Shown one piece after another: positions 46,461 through 55,110 of a stretch of 64,000 bases of DNA (positions are counted from its first letter, which is position 1; each line of letters starts with the position of its first letter). The stretch is from contig NZ_SODM01000001.1 of assembly GCF_004368785.1 (NCBI RefSeq), positions 1,673,343-1,737,342 of the forward strand. Reading direction: 5' to 3'. A program made the position numbers and the translations under genes. Origin of the DNA: Flavobacterium sp. 270 (GTDB taxonomy: Bacteria; Bacteroidota; Bacteroidia; Flavobacteriales; Flavobacteriaceae). The notes beneath the pieces were generated by a model. That model saw only the letters and a list, made by a program, of their open reading frames with translations, was not told where the DNA came from and ran no database searches.

Positions 46461-48623
46461 TTAATTTCCCGGTGCAAATGGAAATTTTAAAGATTGAAAA
46501 TATTCTAAAGTCTGCGTTGGTTTTTCTACTCCTGAGGGTAATTCTTTACCTGAAAATTGTTGAAAATAAAGCAAACACGCATCACGCCACCATTTTGCTT
46601 CTTGATATTGAATATTCAGCAGCATCTTCACTTCTTTAAAACGCTCGCTGTCAACATATTTTTCGGTTTTGTTCCAAGTTTCCTGCATCGCTTTTACTTG
46701 GTTTACCCCTTCTTGGTATTTTAGCGCCATTCCGTCCCAAAGGTTATGTCCGTTTTTAAGTTTATAATCCCAGGAAACATGATGAAACCACAATAAATCT
46801 TTTTCTGGACAAGTTTCTAAGTTATCAAAAATATGGGCTGCTTCGGGCGCATATTGTGCCACGGCATTTGTTCCCGTTTTAGATCTGTCGAAACCAATTC
46901 CGTTTTTATCCGCTTTATGATAATATACCGGATTCCATTCTGGTCTTGATAAATTGCTTACCCACGGTCCCGGGCCGTAATGATGTCCGGTATCCATAAT
47001 ATGATGCAAACCCAAAGGTGTCATGTAGTTAACGACTGCTTCGCGTGAATCGATCATCATTTGTTTTATTGGTCGAATAAAATTTTCATCAGTAGAAAAA
47101 GTACATTTTAACCATTCATCTGCGATGGTTTCTGCGTCTAAATACGGATTCCATGCCAGTCTTCCGAAACCGTACCAATTGGCTTGCGCAAAAGGATGTC
47201 CCGTCCAGTTTATGTCATTTCCAATGTTAGCAACACCTGCAATTCCGGTGATTTTATTTTTATATAAAGAACCGTCAATAACTTTTGCAACGGTAGAACC
47301 TTTTCCTCTTTGAAATGTATCTGATTCTAAAACTTCCTGAAATAATTTTGGAAGAAAAACCAAATGCGTGCTAAAACCTAAATATTCCTGCGTAATCTGA
47401 AATTCCATCATTAAAGGCGTTTTTGGCATTGCTCCAAATAACGGATGAAATGGTTCTCTTGGCTGAAAATCAATCGCTCCATTTTTTACCTGAACGATTA
47501 CATTTTCTTTAAATTTTCCGTCATACGGCTGAAATTCTGCGTAAGCTTGTTTCGCGCGGTCGTTGGCATCGTGTTCAGAATATACAAACGCTCTCCACAT
47601 GATTACGCCACCAAAAGGCGCTACAGCATCTGCAAGCATATTGGCTCCGTCTACGTGATCTCTGTTGTAATTCTGCGGGCCGGGCTGCCCTTCAGAATTT
47701 GCTTTTACCAAGAAACCTCCAAAATCTGGGATTCTTTTGTAGATTGCTGCCGTTTTTTCTTTCCACCAATTTATTACGTCTGCGTCTTTTGGATCTGCGG
47801 TTTTTAAACCTCCAATTTCTATTGGCGCAGAAAATCTTGCTGTTAGATAAACTTTTATTCCGTAAGGTCTAAAAACATTCGCTAAAGCCTCAACTTTTTC
47901 TAAATATTGTGGTGTCAGGATCAGCGCGTTTGCATTTACGTTTGTTAAAACAGTTCCGTTAATTCCAATTGAAGCGTTTGCTCTGGCGTAATCAATATAA
48001 CGCTGGTCTATAAAATCCGGAAGTTTCTGCCAGTTCCATAACGAAAATCCCGCGTAACCTCTTTCTACGGTTCTGTCCAGATTATCCCAATGATTTAATA
48101 TTCTGATGTTCGTTTTTGGCGAATCGATTGTATTTAAATTTTCAATGGATTTATTGGTCTGGATCAATCTTAAAAAACTATAAACGCCGTACAAAACCCC
48201 AACGTCTTTTTTCCCACTGATTAAAATGTGTTTTCTGTTTTTTATTGAAATGGATTTAAGAATAAAACCTTCGTCATTTATTTGATTAAAATCTATTTGT
48301 GCCGCTTTTAAAATTTCTGAATTTAAAGAAGTCTGCGAACCAATAATTATGGAAGATTGATCTAATTTTGATTTAACCGATATTGTAGTTCCAACCATAT
48401 CAGTCAAAGCTGTTTGTAATTCTTTAGATGAAATAGCTGTAGTTTCAGAATTTCCAAAAGAAACGATTCCCTGAATTTCAGAAAGGTATTTTGTTCTTAA
48501 ATTATGGTCTGTAATTTTATCGTATTGAAGCCATAATTTATAATCCTTTTGAGCCGATGCCGTAAGGGAAATTATAAACATTAAAAGCGTCAATGATAAA
48601 AAATTCTTTCTTTTATTCTTCAT
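46461..48623 (-). CDS. aguA: GH67 alpha-glucuronidase
   Basis: 720 residues with a signal peptide (1-24, ending TASA), the usual GH67 length. Features: an N-terminal beta domain, then the barrel with RILNHWDNLDRTVERGYAGFSLW, GINGTVLTNVNANALILTP, FGGFLVKANSEGQPGPQNYNR, GVIMWRAFVY, VQVKNGAIDFQPREPFHPLFG (acidic active-site residues) and LGLHHIMDTGHHYGPGPWV. It removes 4-O-methylglucuronate from the non-reducing end of xylo-oligosaccharides. It is the first gene of the GH67-SDR-uxuA-GH115-GH10 operon and has an operator-like site upstream. Confidence 0.95.
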   Translation of the reverse strand: MKNKRKNFLSLTLLMFIISLTASAQKDYKLWLQYDKITDHNLRTKYLSEIQGIVSFGNSETTAISSKELQTALTDMVGTTISVKSKLDQSSIIIGSQTSLNSEILKAAQIDFNQINDEGFILKSISIKNRKHILISGKKDVGVLYGVYSFLRLIQTNKSIENLNTIDSPKTNIRILNHWDNLDRTVERGYAGFSLWNWQKLPDFIDQRYIDYARANASIGINGTVLTNVNANALILTPQYLEKVEALANVFRPYGIKVYLTARFSAPIEIGGLKTADPKDADVINWWKEKTAAIYKRIPDFGGFLVKANSEGQPGPQNYNRDHVDGANMLADAVAPFGGVIMWRAFVYSEHDANDRAKQAYAEFQPYDGKFKENVIVQVKNGAIDFQPREPFHPLFGAMPKTPLMMEFQITQEYLGFSTHLVFLPKLFQEVLESDTFQRGKGSTVAKVIDGSLYKNKITGIAGVANIGNDINWTGHPFAQANWYGFGRLAWNPYLDAETIADEWLKCTFSTDENFIRPIKQMMIDSREAVVNYMTPLGLHHIMDTGHHYGPGPWVSNLSRPEWNPVYYHKADKNGIGFDRSKTGTNAVAQYAPEAAHIFDNLETCPEKDLLWFHHVSWDYKLKNGHNLWDGMALKYQEGVNQVKAMQETWNKTEKYVDSERFKEVKMLLNIQYQEAKWWRDACLLYFQQFSGKELPSGVEKPTQTLEYFQSLKFPFAPGN

Positions 48624-48685
48624 ACTTAATTTAAATCAATCAGAAATATTTTCATTCTCTTATCTTCATAAGTTTTAGATTTAGA

Positions 48686-48714
48686 CAAAACTATTTAATA
48701 AAATTCTATCTAAA
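48686..48714 (-). promoter_or_regulatory. Possible GH67 operon promoter
   Basis: On the minus strand, TAGTTTTG (48693-48686) matches TAnnTTTG, with TTTA (48714-48711) 17 bp upstream. The operator-like site lies a further 32 bp upstream. Moderate to weak. Confidence 0.4.
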
Positions 48715-48746
48715 AAATTGCATTATTCAAAATAAAACAACAATTG

Positions 48747-48756
48747 CAATCGGTTG
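48747..48756. promoter_or_regulatory. Operator-like quasi-palindrome 5 (GH67 operon)
   Basis: CAATCGGTTG, identical to the four copies before susC and the symporter, 124 bp upstream of the GH67 start codon. Confidence 0.6.
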
Positions 48757-48813
48757 CGTAAAAATATAGTATTGTATTAGAAGAAAAAAATTTTAGCTCA
48801 TTTATTTTTATAA

Positions 48814-48849
48814 AAAAAGCAGGATACATTAAAATGCATCCTGCTTTTT
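48814..48849 (-). terminator. Intrinsic terminator after the PEBP gene
   Basis: A 12-bp stem, AAAAAGCAGGAT (48814-48825) with ATCCTGCTTTTT (48838-48849), and a 12-nt loop, with T runs on both strands. It would end the PEBP transcript before the GH67 promoter. Confidence 0.8.
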
Positions 48850-48879
48850 ATTCCAACAATTAAAAAATAATTATGTGTT

Positions 48880-49428
48880 TTATCTTTTGTAATAGGCAAC
48901 AATACTGGCTTTTGCCAAAGTCTGGTTCCACAAATTAAAACCAACAATTGCCGGATTTGTATTTTCATCAACTCCTAACTTATCGGTTTTTAAAGCGTAA
49001 ACGGTTATTAGATATTGATGAAATCCGTGTCCTTGTGGCGGACATGGGCCTCCGTAACCTTTTATTCCGTAATCTGTAATACTTTGTACTGCACCTTTGG
49101 GAATCAAATTGCTTTTTACCGTTCCTGCATTTGCAACTAACTCGTTTACGTTTGCCGGAATATCAAAAACTACCCAGTGCCAGAATCCGCTTCCTGTTGG
49201 GGCATCTGGATCGTACATGGTTATGGCAAAACTTTTTGTTCCTTCGGGAACGTTTTTCCACAATAATTCTGGGGATTGATTGTCTCCAGAACAGCCAAAT
49301 CCGCCAAATTCATTAATTTTAGAAGCTTCTCCTCCTAAATCTTTACTGGTTAGTGTAAATGTTTTTTGTCCAAAAATTGAAGTTGAAAAAATCAAGGACA
49401 CGATCAAAATTAAACTTACATTTTTCAT
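48880..49428 (-). CDS. Secreted PEBP-family (YbhB/YbcL-like) protein
   Basis: 182 residues with a signal peptide (about 1-20, ending IFGQ). PEBP ligand-site motifs: SPELLWKNVPEGTKSFAITMYDPDAPTGSGFWHWVVFDIP, YGGPCPPQGHGFHQY and VYALKTDKLGV. Bacterial members bind small anions or phospholipid-like ligands, and the physiological role is unknown. It lies between the LacI/AraC regulators and the xylan locus but has its own terminator, so no link to xylan use is implied. Confidence 0.9.
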   Translation of the reverse strand: MKNVSLILIVSLIFSTSIFGQKTFTLTSKDLGGEASKINEFGGFGCSGDNQSPELLWKNVPEGTKSFAITMYDPDAPTGSGFWHWVVFDIPANVNELVANAGTVKSNLIPKGAVQSITDYGIKGYGGPCPPQGHGFHQYLITVYALKTDKLGVDENTNPAIVGFNLWNQTLAKASIVAYYKR

Positions 49429-49507
49429 TTTATCTGGTTTTAAATTTAAAGCAAATTTAAATTTGAGACCAAAAAAATAAGTTTAGATAAAGGATCAAAA
49501 AGTGTTG

Positions 49508-50353
49508 CTAAAAGTTCAAATCTTTTACGTGCTGCTTTGGCGTAACGCCGTATTTGGTTTTGTAGGCCTGACTAAAGCTGGATAAGTTTTCGTAACCAAT
49601 TTCAAAATAAACTTCAGAAGGTTTCATTTCCTGATTTAATAGATAATGAGCGTGTTCCAGTCTTTTGTTTTGAAACCATTTTATCGGCGATTCTGAATAG
49701 TGTTTTTCAAATTCTCTTTTAAATGTCGACACACTCATATTGCACAAAAACGCGAGTTCTTTTAAAGTTAACTTGCTCAGACTACTGTTTTTTTCAATTG
49801 TCCGAATGAATTTTTGCGCTGTATTGTCGTTTTTTTCAATTAAAGAATACAGAAAATCAGTTCCCCATTTATCTGTTAGATACAGCATTAATTCATCAAA
49901 CTTAACTTCTAAAAGTTTTCTTTGAGTCTCTTTTGAAAGTTTAGAAATATCAACGAGACTGTTTACAAAACGCGTTAGAAATTCATCATAATCAAAAGCG
50001 TGTACCGATTTATATTCTGCAGTTTCGGTTTTTTGTGGTTCCATTTTTCTAATGAAATTCAAAACCATTTCATTGGTAAAAAACAAAAGCACACTTCTGT
50101 AATTTGATGTTTCAGAGAATCTTTCTGTCATAAGACTGTTTCCTGATCTCATCATTACAAAACTGGACGCATTTATAGACACGACGTTATTATCAAAAAT
50201 AACTTCTTTTTTTCCTTCGATAAGAAAGCTGATTATGTTTTGATTTAGAACAATCTGCTGTTTCAGAATTTCTTTAGAACTGTAGTAATCTACAACCTGA
50301 ACATGGTGTGATTTTTCTAAATTTAGTTCGTCTGGAAGTGTAATTATTCTCAT
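49508..50353 (-). CDS. AraC-family transcription regulator
   Basis: 281 residues. The N-terminal part looks like the cupin-type ligand domain of ExsA/AraC proteins (EVIFDNNVVSINASSFVMMRSG). The C-terminal 100 residues have both helix-turn-helix motifs: LTLKELAFLCNMSVSTFKREFEKHY and PSEVYFEIGYENLSSFSQAYKTKYGVTPKQH. No transmembrane segment or sugar-binding fold is seen. It is transcribed with the LacI gene direction, 60 bp downstream of it. It could control the PEBP gene 79 bp downstream, but no site was recognised. Confidence 0.9.
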   Translation of the reverse strand: MRIITLPDELNLEKSHHVQVVDYYSSKEILKQQIVLNQNIISFLIEGKKEVIFDNNVVSINASSFVMMRSGNSLMTERFSETSNYRSVLLFFTNEMVLNFIRKMEPQKTETAEYKSVHAFDYDEFLTRFVNSLVDISKLSKETQRKLLEVKFDELMLYLTDKWGTDFLYSLIEKNDNTAQKFIRTIEKNSSLSKLTLKELAFLCNMSVSTFKREFEKHYSESPIKWFQNKRLEHAHYLLNQEMKPSEVYFEIGYENLSSFSQAYKTKYGVTPKQHVKDLNF

Positions 50354-50413
50354 AAGTATTTATTCTTCAAACATTAAAAATGATAAAGAATATATTTGTT
50401 GTGTTATACTATT

Positions 50414-51442
50414 TTACTTTTTTGAAGATTCGCGTGCGAGTACTTCTGTATTTAAAAAAGTAATTTCTTTGGCATCATCATTTTTAGCCGATTTCAGATT
50501 TTTGATGATAATTTCTGCCGCCGCTTTTCCCATTTTTTCGGCTGGGTGTGTTATTGTAGAAAGATTTGGATCTATGATTTGCGAAATCGGGTCGTTATTA
50601 AAACCAATTACTTTTAATTCTTCAGGTACTTTTATACCGCGTTTTTTTGCTGTTTGTACGGCACTTACTGCGATAATATCTCCAGGCGCAAAAAGTCCGT
50701 CCGGAATAGGATCTAAATCAAATAATTGATTGCTTGCTATTACACCGTCTTCGTATGTAACTGATTTTAAGTTGATGATTAATTCTTCGTCTTCCGGAAG
50801 ATTATGATCTTTTAAGGCTTGAACGTAACCTCTTTTTCTTTCGCTGTACAAATTTCCTAATTCAGATCCGGCGGTAAGGTGTGCAATTCTAATACAACCT
50901 TGTTCGATAAGGTGTTTCGTCGCTTTATAACCTGCTGAATAATTATCAATAACAACTCTAAACGTGTTGTAATCTTTTGGAACCCTGTCTACAAATACAA
51001 GCGGAATATTATTATTTGAAAACTGATGAAAATGCGCCGTATCTCTGGTCTCCATTGCCAGTGAACAAATTACGCCACTTACACGATTGCTGTATAAGGA
51101 CTTAGCCATATTTACTTCTTCAAAATACGAGTCATGCGACTGCATAATAATGACAGTGTAATCCGATTTTTGAGCTGTAATTTCGATACCGCTAATTAAG
51201 GAAGATAAAAAAGGCTGTGTTACGGTTGGAATTAAAACACCAATGGTTTTGGTTTTGTTACCGCGCAGACCGGCTGCTAAAGTGTTGGGAACAAATCCCA
51301 TTTCTTCGGCAGTTTTTTTTACTTTTTTTATCGTTTTATCACTTATCGTGTGATGATCTTTTAAGGCTCTCGAAATCGTAGATGTAGCCAAATTCAGCCT
51401 TTCTGCAATATCGTAAATCGTTACGTGTTTATTTTCTTCCAT
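50414..51442 (-). CDS. LacI-family transcription regulator, candidate regulator of the xylan locus
   Basis: 342 residues from the ATG at 51442 (MEENKHVTIYDIAERLNL). The longer frame upstream lacks a good start. The HTH and hinge are typical: TIYDIAERLNLATSTISRALKDHHTIS and NTLAAGLRGNKTKTIGVLIP, with hinge residues that insert into a central CpG. The effector domain has the periplasmic-binding fold (SGVICSLAMETRD, GCIRIAHLTAGSELGNLYSERKRGY, DGLFAPGDIIAVSAVQTAKKRGIKVPEE). Five CAATCGGTTG sites with central CG lie in the neighbouring xylan genes, so it is the best local candidate to bind them. The effector (a xylo-oligosaccharide or glucuronate intermediate) is unknown. Confidence 0.9.
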   Translation of the reverse strand: MEENKHVTIYDIAERLNLATSTISRALKDHHTISDKTIKKVKKTAEEMGFVPNTLAAGLRGNKTKTIGVLIPTVTQPFLSSLISGIEITAQKSDYTVIIMQSHDSYFEEVNMAKSLYSNRVSGVICSLAMETRDTAHFHQFSNNNIPLVFVDRVPKDYNTFRVVIDNYSAGYKATKHLIEQGCIRIAHLTAGSELGNLYSERKRGYVQALKDHNLPEDEELIINLKSVTYEDGVIASNQLFDLDPIPDGLFAPGDIIAVSAVQTAKKRGIKVPEELKVIGFNNDPISQIIDPNLSTITHPAEKMGKAAAEIIIKNLKSAKNDDAKEITFLNTEVLARESSKK

Positions 51443-51511
51443 TGCAATAGATAATAGGAACTGTAAATATAAACTTTTTTGCGACAAGATGATATTTGGC
51501 TTCTTTTTTCC

Positions 51512-51949
51512 TTATTTGTCTTTCTTGTCTTTTAGGATTTTCCCATCTTTAGTAAACTCTAAATCAATATTATTGGTTAGGTCAACATCCAGATCTTTAT
51601 GCCCGTAATCAATATGTATAATTTTTTCTTTTGGATGATTTTTGGCTACATAATCTTTTATCTCCTGCGGAATAAATGCCGTGGGAATTGGCTTGTCTCC
51701 GCCATCAACTTCACGGTACGAACCGTCTTTCCAGAATTCAACTTCGGTGCCGTCTTTTAGTTTTACTTCGTATCCTTTTTCGCCGTGTTCTGCATCTTTT
51801 TTTACGGTTTCTACTGCCACATTATTAAAATGTTTTTTTAGAAAATCTTGTGCGGGTTGTGGCAATTCTGTAATTGCAATTTTCTTTTGCGCGTTTGTCG
51901 TTATTGCAAATCCGAGCAATAAAGCGACTAGTATTATTTTTGTTTTCAT
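51512..51949 (-). CDS. Secreted PepSY-like protein
   Basis: 145 residues with a signal peptide (about 1-20, ending TTNAQ). Two PepSY-like repeats follow: LPQPAQDFLKKHFNNVAVETV...GYEVKLKDGTEVEFWKDGSYREVDG and IPQEIKDYVAKNHPKEKIIHIDYG...VDLTNNIDLEFTKDGKILK. Such small periplasmic proteins are common in Bacteroidota beside two-component systems. Here it is divergent from the histidine kinase with a 294-bp gap, which may point to regulation by that system. Function unknown. Confidence 0.88.
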   Translation of the reverse strand: MKTKIILVALLLGFAITTNAQKKIAITELPQPAQDFLKKHFNNVAVETVKKDAEHGEKGYEVKLKDGTEVEFWKDGSYREVDGGDKPIPTAFIPQEIKDYVAKNHPKEKIIHIDYGHKDLDVDLTNNIDLEFTKDGKILKDKKDK

Positions 51950-52243
51950 GATTCCTTTGATTTAATTTATCTAACTAATTTACAGCTAGTTAAAATCATT
52001 TCAAATCAATTTAAGAAATCTTTAATTTTTATGAGGTATATTTTGACAATTTAGAAACCTGAAATTGTTTTATCGAAATCGTTATATCACAACTTCTTTC
52101 AAAAAACTTAATTAAAAACACATCACTTTAACACTTTTGTAGTATTTTTAACCCCTCAAGCTAAAAAACTTGATTCTTTTAAATCCCAAATTTACAAGAC
52201 TTTAACTTTGCTCAGCTTTTTATTTGAGTACAAAAACAAACTT
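51950..52243. other. 294-bp divergent region between the PepSY-like and kinase genes
   Basis: An AT-rich regulatory gap. CACTTTTG at 52132-52139 is one base off the -7 consensus for the kinase gene but lacks a -33 partner. No repeat, RNA or ORF is supported. Confidence 0.4.
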
Positions 52244-54442
52244 ATGGCAGGCAGTTTTAGAACGCTTCTTTTATTGATGTTCTTATTTTTATCTTTTGGT
52301 ATGCAGGCGCAGATTGAAAATAAAAAGAAGGTTCTTATTGCCAAAAATCCTGCAGAAATCAGGGAAGAAAAAAACATTAAAACGCTGTATTCTTTATATA
52401 ATAACGGCGACGAAAAAACGGCGTATAAAAAAGCGCATTCTCTATTAAAATCTACCAAAAATAATCGTTCTATTGCTTGTGCCGATTTGCTTCTGGCGTA
52501 TTATTTTAATAAAAGATCGGTTATTGATTCTTCGATTTATTTTACCAATCAGGCTTTACGTTTCAATACGGTTGTCAACGATTCGCTAAAAAACAGGCTT
52601 TTTTCTTTGGGGTACAATATTCTTGCGATTAATTATAAGAAAAAAGGTTTGCTGAATGAAAGCAAAAAATGGCATATTAAAGGGATTCAGGTTTCTCAAA
52701 AATACAACGAAAAAAATCTTTTTTATACGCATACGCATGGTCTGGCTGTTGCTTACAGCGGATTGGGCGATTATGCTAATGCTTTAAAATTATTTAAACA
52801 ATGTCTTGAATATAAAGAAGATGAAGAAATTGTTTTGGGAAGCTGCATTAATATTGGTGATATTTATTCTGAATTGAAGGAATATGATAATGCCAATTTA
52901 TATTATAAAAAAGGAAAAATACTTTGCGATAAATCAAATAATTATCAAGGAAAAACGGCTATTTTAATGGGGCTTGGCGCGAATTATCAACTTCAAAATA
53001 AAAATCAGGAAGCGCTGAAAGCATATCAGGAAGCGGTTGTGATTGCTGATAAATATGAATTGAACCAAAACGCGATTATTGCACGCGGGAATATTGGCGA
53101 TGTTTATATTGATCTTAAAAAATATAATGAAGCGAAAGTTATTTTGTCTGAGGCTTTGCAGAAAGCGGTAAGTTTTGGTCTACTGCAGAATCAGGTTTAT
53201 CTTTATGATGAATTAAAAAAGATAGCTGTAGCGCAGGAGGATTATAAAAACGCGTATTCTTATTTTGGAAAGGCTTCTAAGCTTAAAGATTCTATCAATA
53301 AACTTCAGAAAATAAAGGAAATTAATGAGCTTGAAGTGAAATATCAAACGGCTCAAAAACAAAAGGAAATTGAGGTTTTGCAGTTTGAAAATGCGGCTAG
53401 AAAACTGACTTTGGAGAATCAGGAAGAGGCGATAAAAAATATGCTTCTTCAGGAGGAAATTTCGAAGAAAACGAATGAAAATACGATTTTGTCGTTTCAG
53501 AATGCTTCGAATAAAAAACGAAATGAAATTTCTCTTTTAAAGAAAGATCAGCAGTTAAAAGCGTTAGAAATCAATCAACAGAAGAAAACGAGAATGTTTA
53601 CAATTCTTGGTTTCTTGATTTTTCTGATTCCGATAATTGGGCTTCTTTTTCAATATTACAAACGTCTTAAGGCGCAGCGTCTATTGAATATAAAACAAGT
53701 CGAGATCAGTTCTCAAAAAATTGACGGGATTCTGAAAGATCAGGAATTAATGCTTATTAAGGCTTCTGTAGACGGTCAGGATAAGGAACGTGAACGTATT
53801 TCGCAGGAATTGCATGATAGTATTGGCGGTAATCTGGCGGCGATAAAATTGCAGTTAAATCATTTGGCGGATTCTAAATTTCCGAATATCCACAAGATTA
53901 GTTTACAACTTGACGAAACGTATCAGCAGGTTCGAAATTTATCGCATACTTTGCTTCCGAAGAAATTCAGCCACAATAAATTTTCTGAGGTTTTAGAATC
54001 ATATTTGAATAATATTAGTGAAGCGAGCCGTCTTAAAATTACTTTTTTAACTTATCCTAAAAAGGAAATTAATGAGATGGATGAAGATATTCAAATTGAA
54101 ACTTTTAAGGTTATTCAGGAACTGCTTACGAATACTATTAAGCACGCAAAGGCATCGGAAATTGAGGTTCAATTAAACCTGATTGACAATATTTTGAATG
54201 TTTTATTTGAAGATAACGGCGTTGGTTTTGATGCTGATAATCAGACCAAAGGAATTGGCTTTATTAATCTGGAAACAAGAATTAATAAACTGAATGGTTC
54301 TTTTTTAATTGATTCTAAACTGGGAAGAGGAACGATTGCCAATATTGAAATTCCTGTTGAAGAGAAAGCCCCAAAATCTAAACATAATAGAAAAGGAATT
54401 GATTTGAAAGAACAGCTTGATGAATTGAAAAGCAGTTTTTAA
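52244..54442 (+). CDS. TPR-containing sensor histidine kinase (NarL-type system)
   Basis: 732 residues from the ATG at 52244; a TTG at 52208 is in frame but would spoil the signal peptide. Order: signal peptide (ending GMQAQ); about seven TPR-like repeats at 30-340 (YSGLGDYANALKLFKQCLEYK, GDIYSELKEYDNANLYYKKGK, GDVYIDLKKYNEAKVILSEAL); a Gln/Glu/Lys coiled coil at 345-445; one transmembrane helix at about 451-472; a HisKA_3 dimerisation helix with phospho-acceptor His524 (ERERISQELHDSIGGNLAA); and an ATPase domain (ELLTNTIKHAKA near 629, FEDNGVGFD near 657). The TPRs are periplasmic and probably sense a protein or peptide. It partners the response regulator 22 bp downstream. Confidence 0.92.
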   Translation: MAGSFRTLLLLMFLFLSFGMQAQIENKKKVLIAKNPAEIREEKNIKTLYSLYNNGDEKTAYKKAHSLLKSTKNNRSIACADLLLAYYFNKRSVIDSSIYFTNQALRFNTVVNDSLKNRLFSLGYNILAINYKKKGLLNESKKWHIKGIQVSQKYNEKNLFYTHTHGLAVAYSGLGDYANALKLFKQCLEYKEDEEIVLGSCINIGDIYSELKEYDNANLYYKKGKILCDKSNNYQGKTAILMGLGANYQLQNKNQEALKAYQEAVVIADKYELNQNAIIARGNIGDVYIDLKKYNEAKVILSEALQKAVSFGLLQNQVYLYDELKKIAVAQEDYKNAYSYFGKASKLKDSINKLQKIKEINELEVKYQTAQKQKEIEVLQFENAARKLTLENQEEAIKNMLLQEEISKKTNENTILSFQNASNKKRNEISLLKKDQQLKALEINQQKKTRMFTILGFLIFLIPIIGLLFQYYKRLKAQRLLNIKQVEISSQKIDGILKDQELMLIKASVDGQDKERERISQELHDSIGGNLAAIKLQLNHLADSKFPNIHKISLQLDETYQQVRNLSHTLLPKKFSHNKFSEVLESYLNNISEASRLKITFLTYPKKEINEMDEDIQIETFKVIQELLTNTIKHAKASEIEVQLNLIDNILNVLFEDNGVGFDADNQTKGIGFINLETRINKLNGSFLIDSKLGRGTIANIEIPVEEKAPKSKHNRKGIDLKEQLDELKSSF

Positions 54443-54464
54443 ATTTGTTCTTTAATGAATATAA

Positions 54465-55109
54465 ATGATGAATAAAATAAATCTTCTTATTGCCGACGAT
54501 CATACGATGTTTCTTCAGGGGCTTATTTCGCTGTTGGAACAGGAACCTAATATTACGATTGTTGACAAGGCAGTAAACGGAATTGAGGCGCTTGAAATTG
54601 TAAAAAAAGGGGTTGTTGATTTTATTATTCTGGATATCAGCATGCCGGAAATGGATGGTATTGAGCTGAGTAAAATTCTAAAAAAACAATATCCGAATGT
54701 CAAAATACTTGTGGTGAGCACGCACAGCAACGTGATGCTTATTTCGAGATTGATCCGAATTGGTGTAAATGGCTATTTACTTAAAAATGCCGAAAAATCA
54801 GAATTGTTGAAAGCGATAAATACGATTGCTGCGGGCGAGAATTATTTTGCTGAAGAATTGGAAGAAAAGCATATTCTGAATAGTTCTAAAATTGAAAAAC
54901 AGGTTTCGAATTTAACGGAATTGAGTTCGCGCGAAAAGGAGATTTTGGTTTTGATTGCGCTTGAATTTAATACTGCTGAAATTGCCGAAAAAACTTTCAT
55001 CAGTCTGAATACGGTAAACACGCACCGCCGTAATTTATTGTCTAAACTGAATGCAAAAAATACGGCAGGCCTTGTAAAATATGCTGTTGAAAATGGTTTG
55101 GTCGATTGA
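54465..55109 (+). CDS. NarL/LuxR-family response regulator
   Basis: 214 residues (the second ATG, at 54468, is equally possible). Receiver domain: LLIADDHTMF acidic pocket, phosphorylated Asp57 in IILDISMPEMDG, VVSTHS and the LLKNAEKSE Lys. C-terminal LuxR HTH: LSSREKEILVLIALEFNTAEIAEKTFISLNTVNTHRRNLLSKLNAKNTAGLVKYA. It is the cognate partner of the upstream TPR kinase. It ends one base before the convergent SprF-like gene, so the two transcripts must overlap. Confidence 0.94.
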   Translation: MMNKINLLIADDHTMFLQGLISLLEQEPNITIVDKAVNGIEALEIVKKGVVDFIILDISMPEMDGIELSKILKKQYPNVKILVVSTHSNVMLISRLIRIGVNGYLLKNAEKSELLKAINTIAAGENYFAEELEEKHILNSSKIEKQVSNLTELSSREKEILVLIALEFNTAEIAEKTFISLNTVNTHRRNLLSKLNAKNTAGLVKYAVENGLVD

Positions 55110-55110
55110 T

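Noticed and set aside
52208..52243. TTG start extending the histidine kinase
   Set aside because: It adds a hydrophobic stretch ahead of a well-formed signal peptide that begins with the ATG at 52244.
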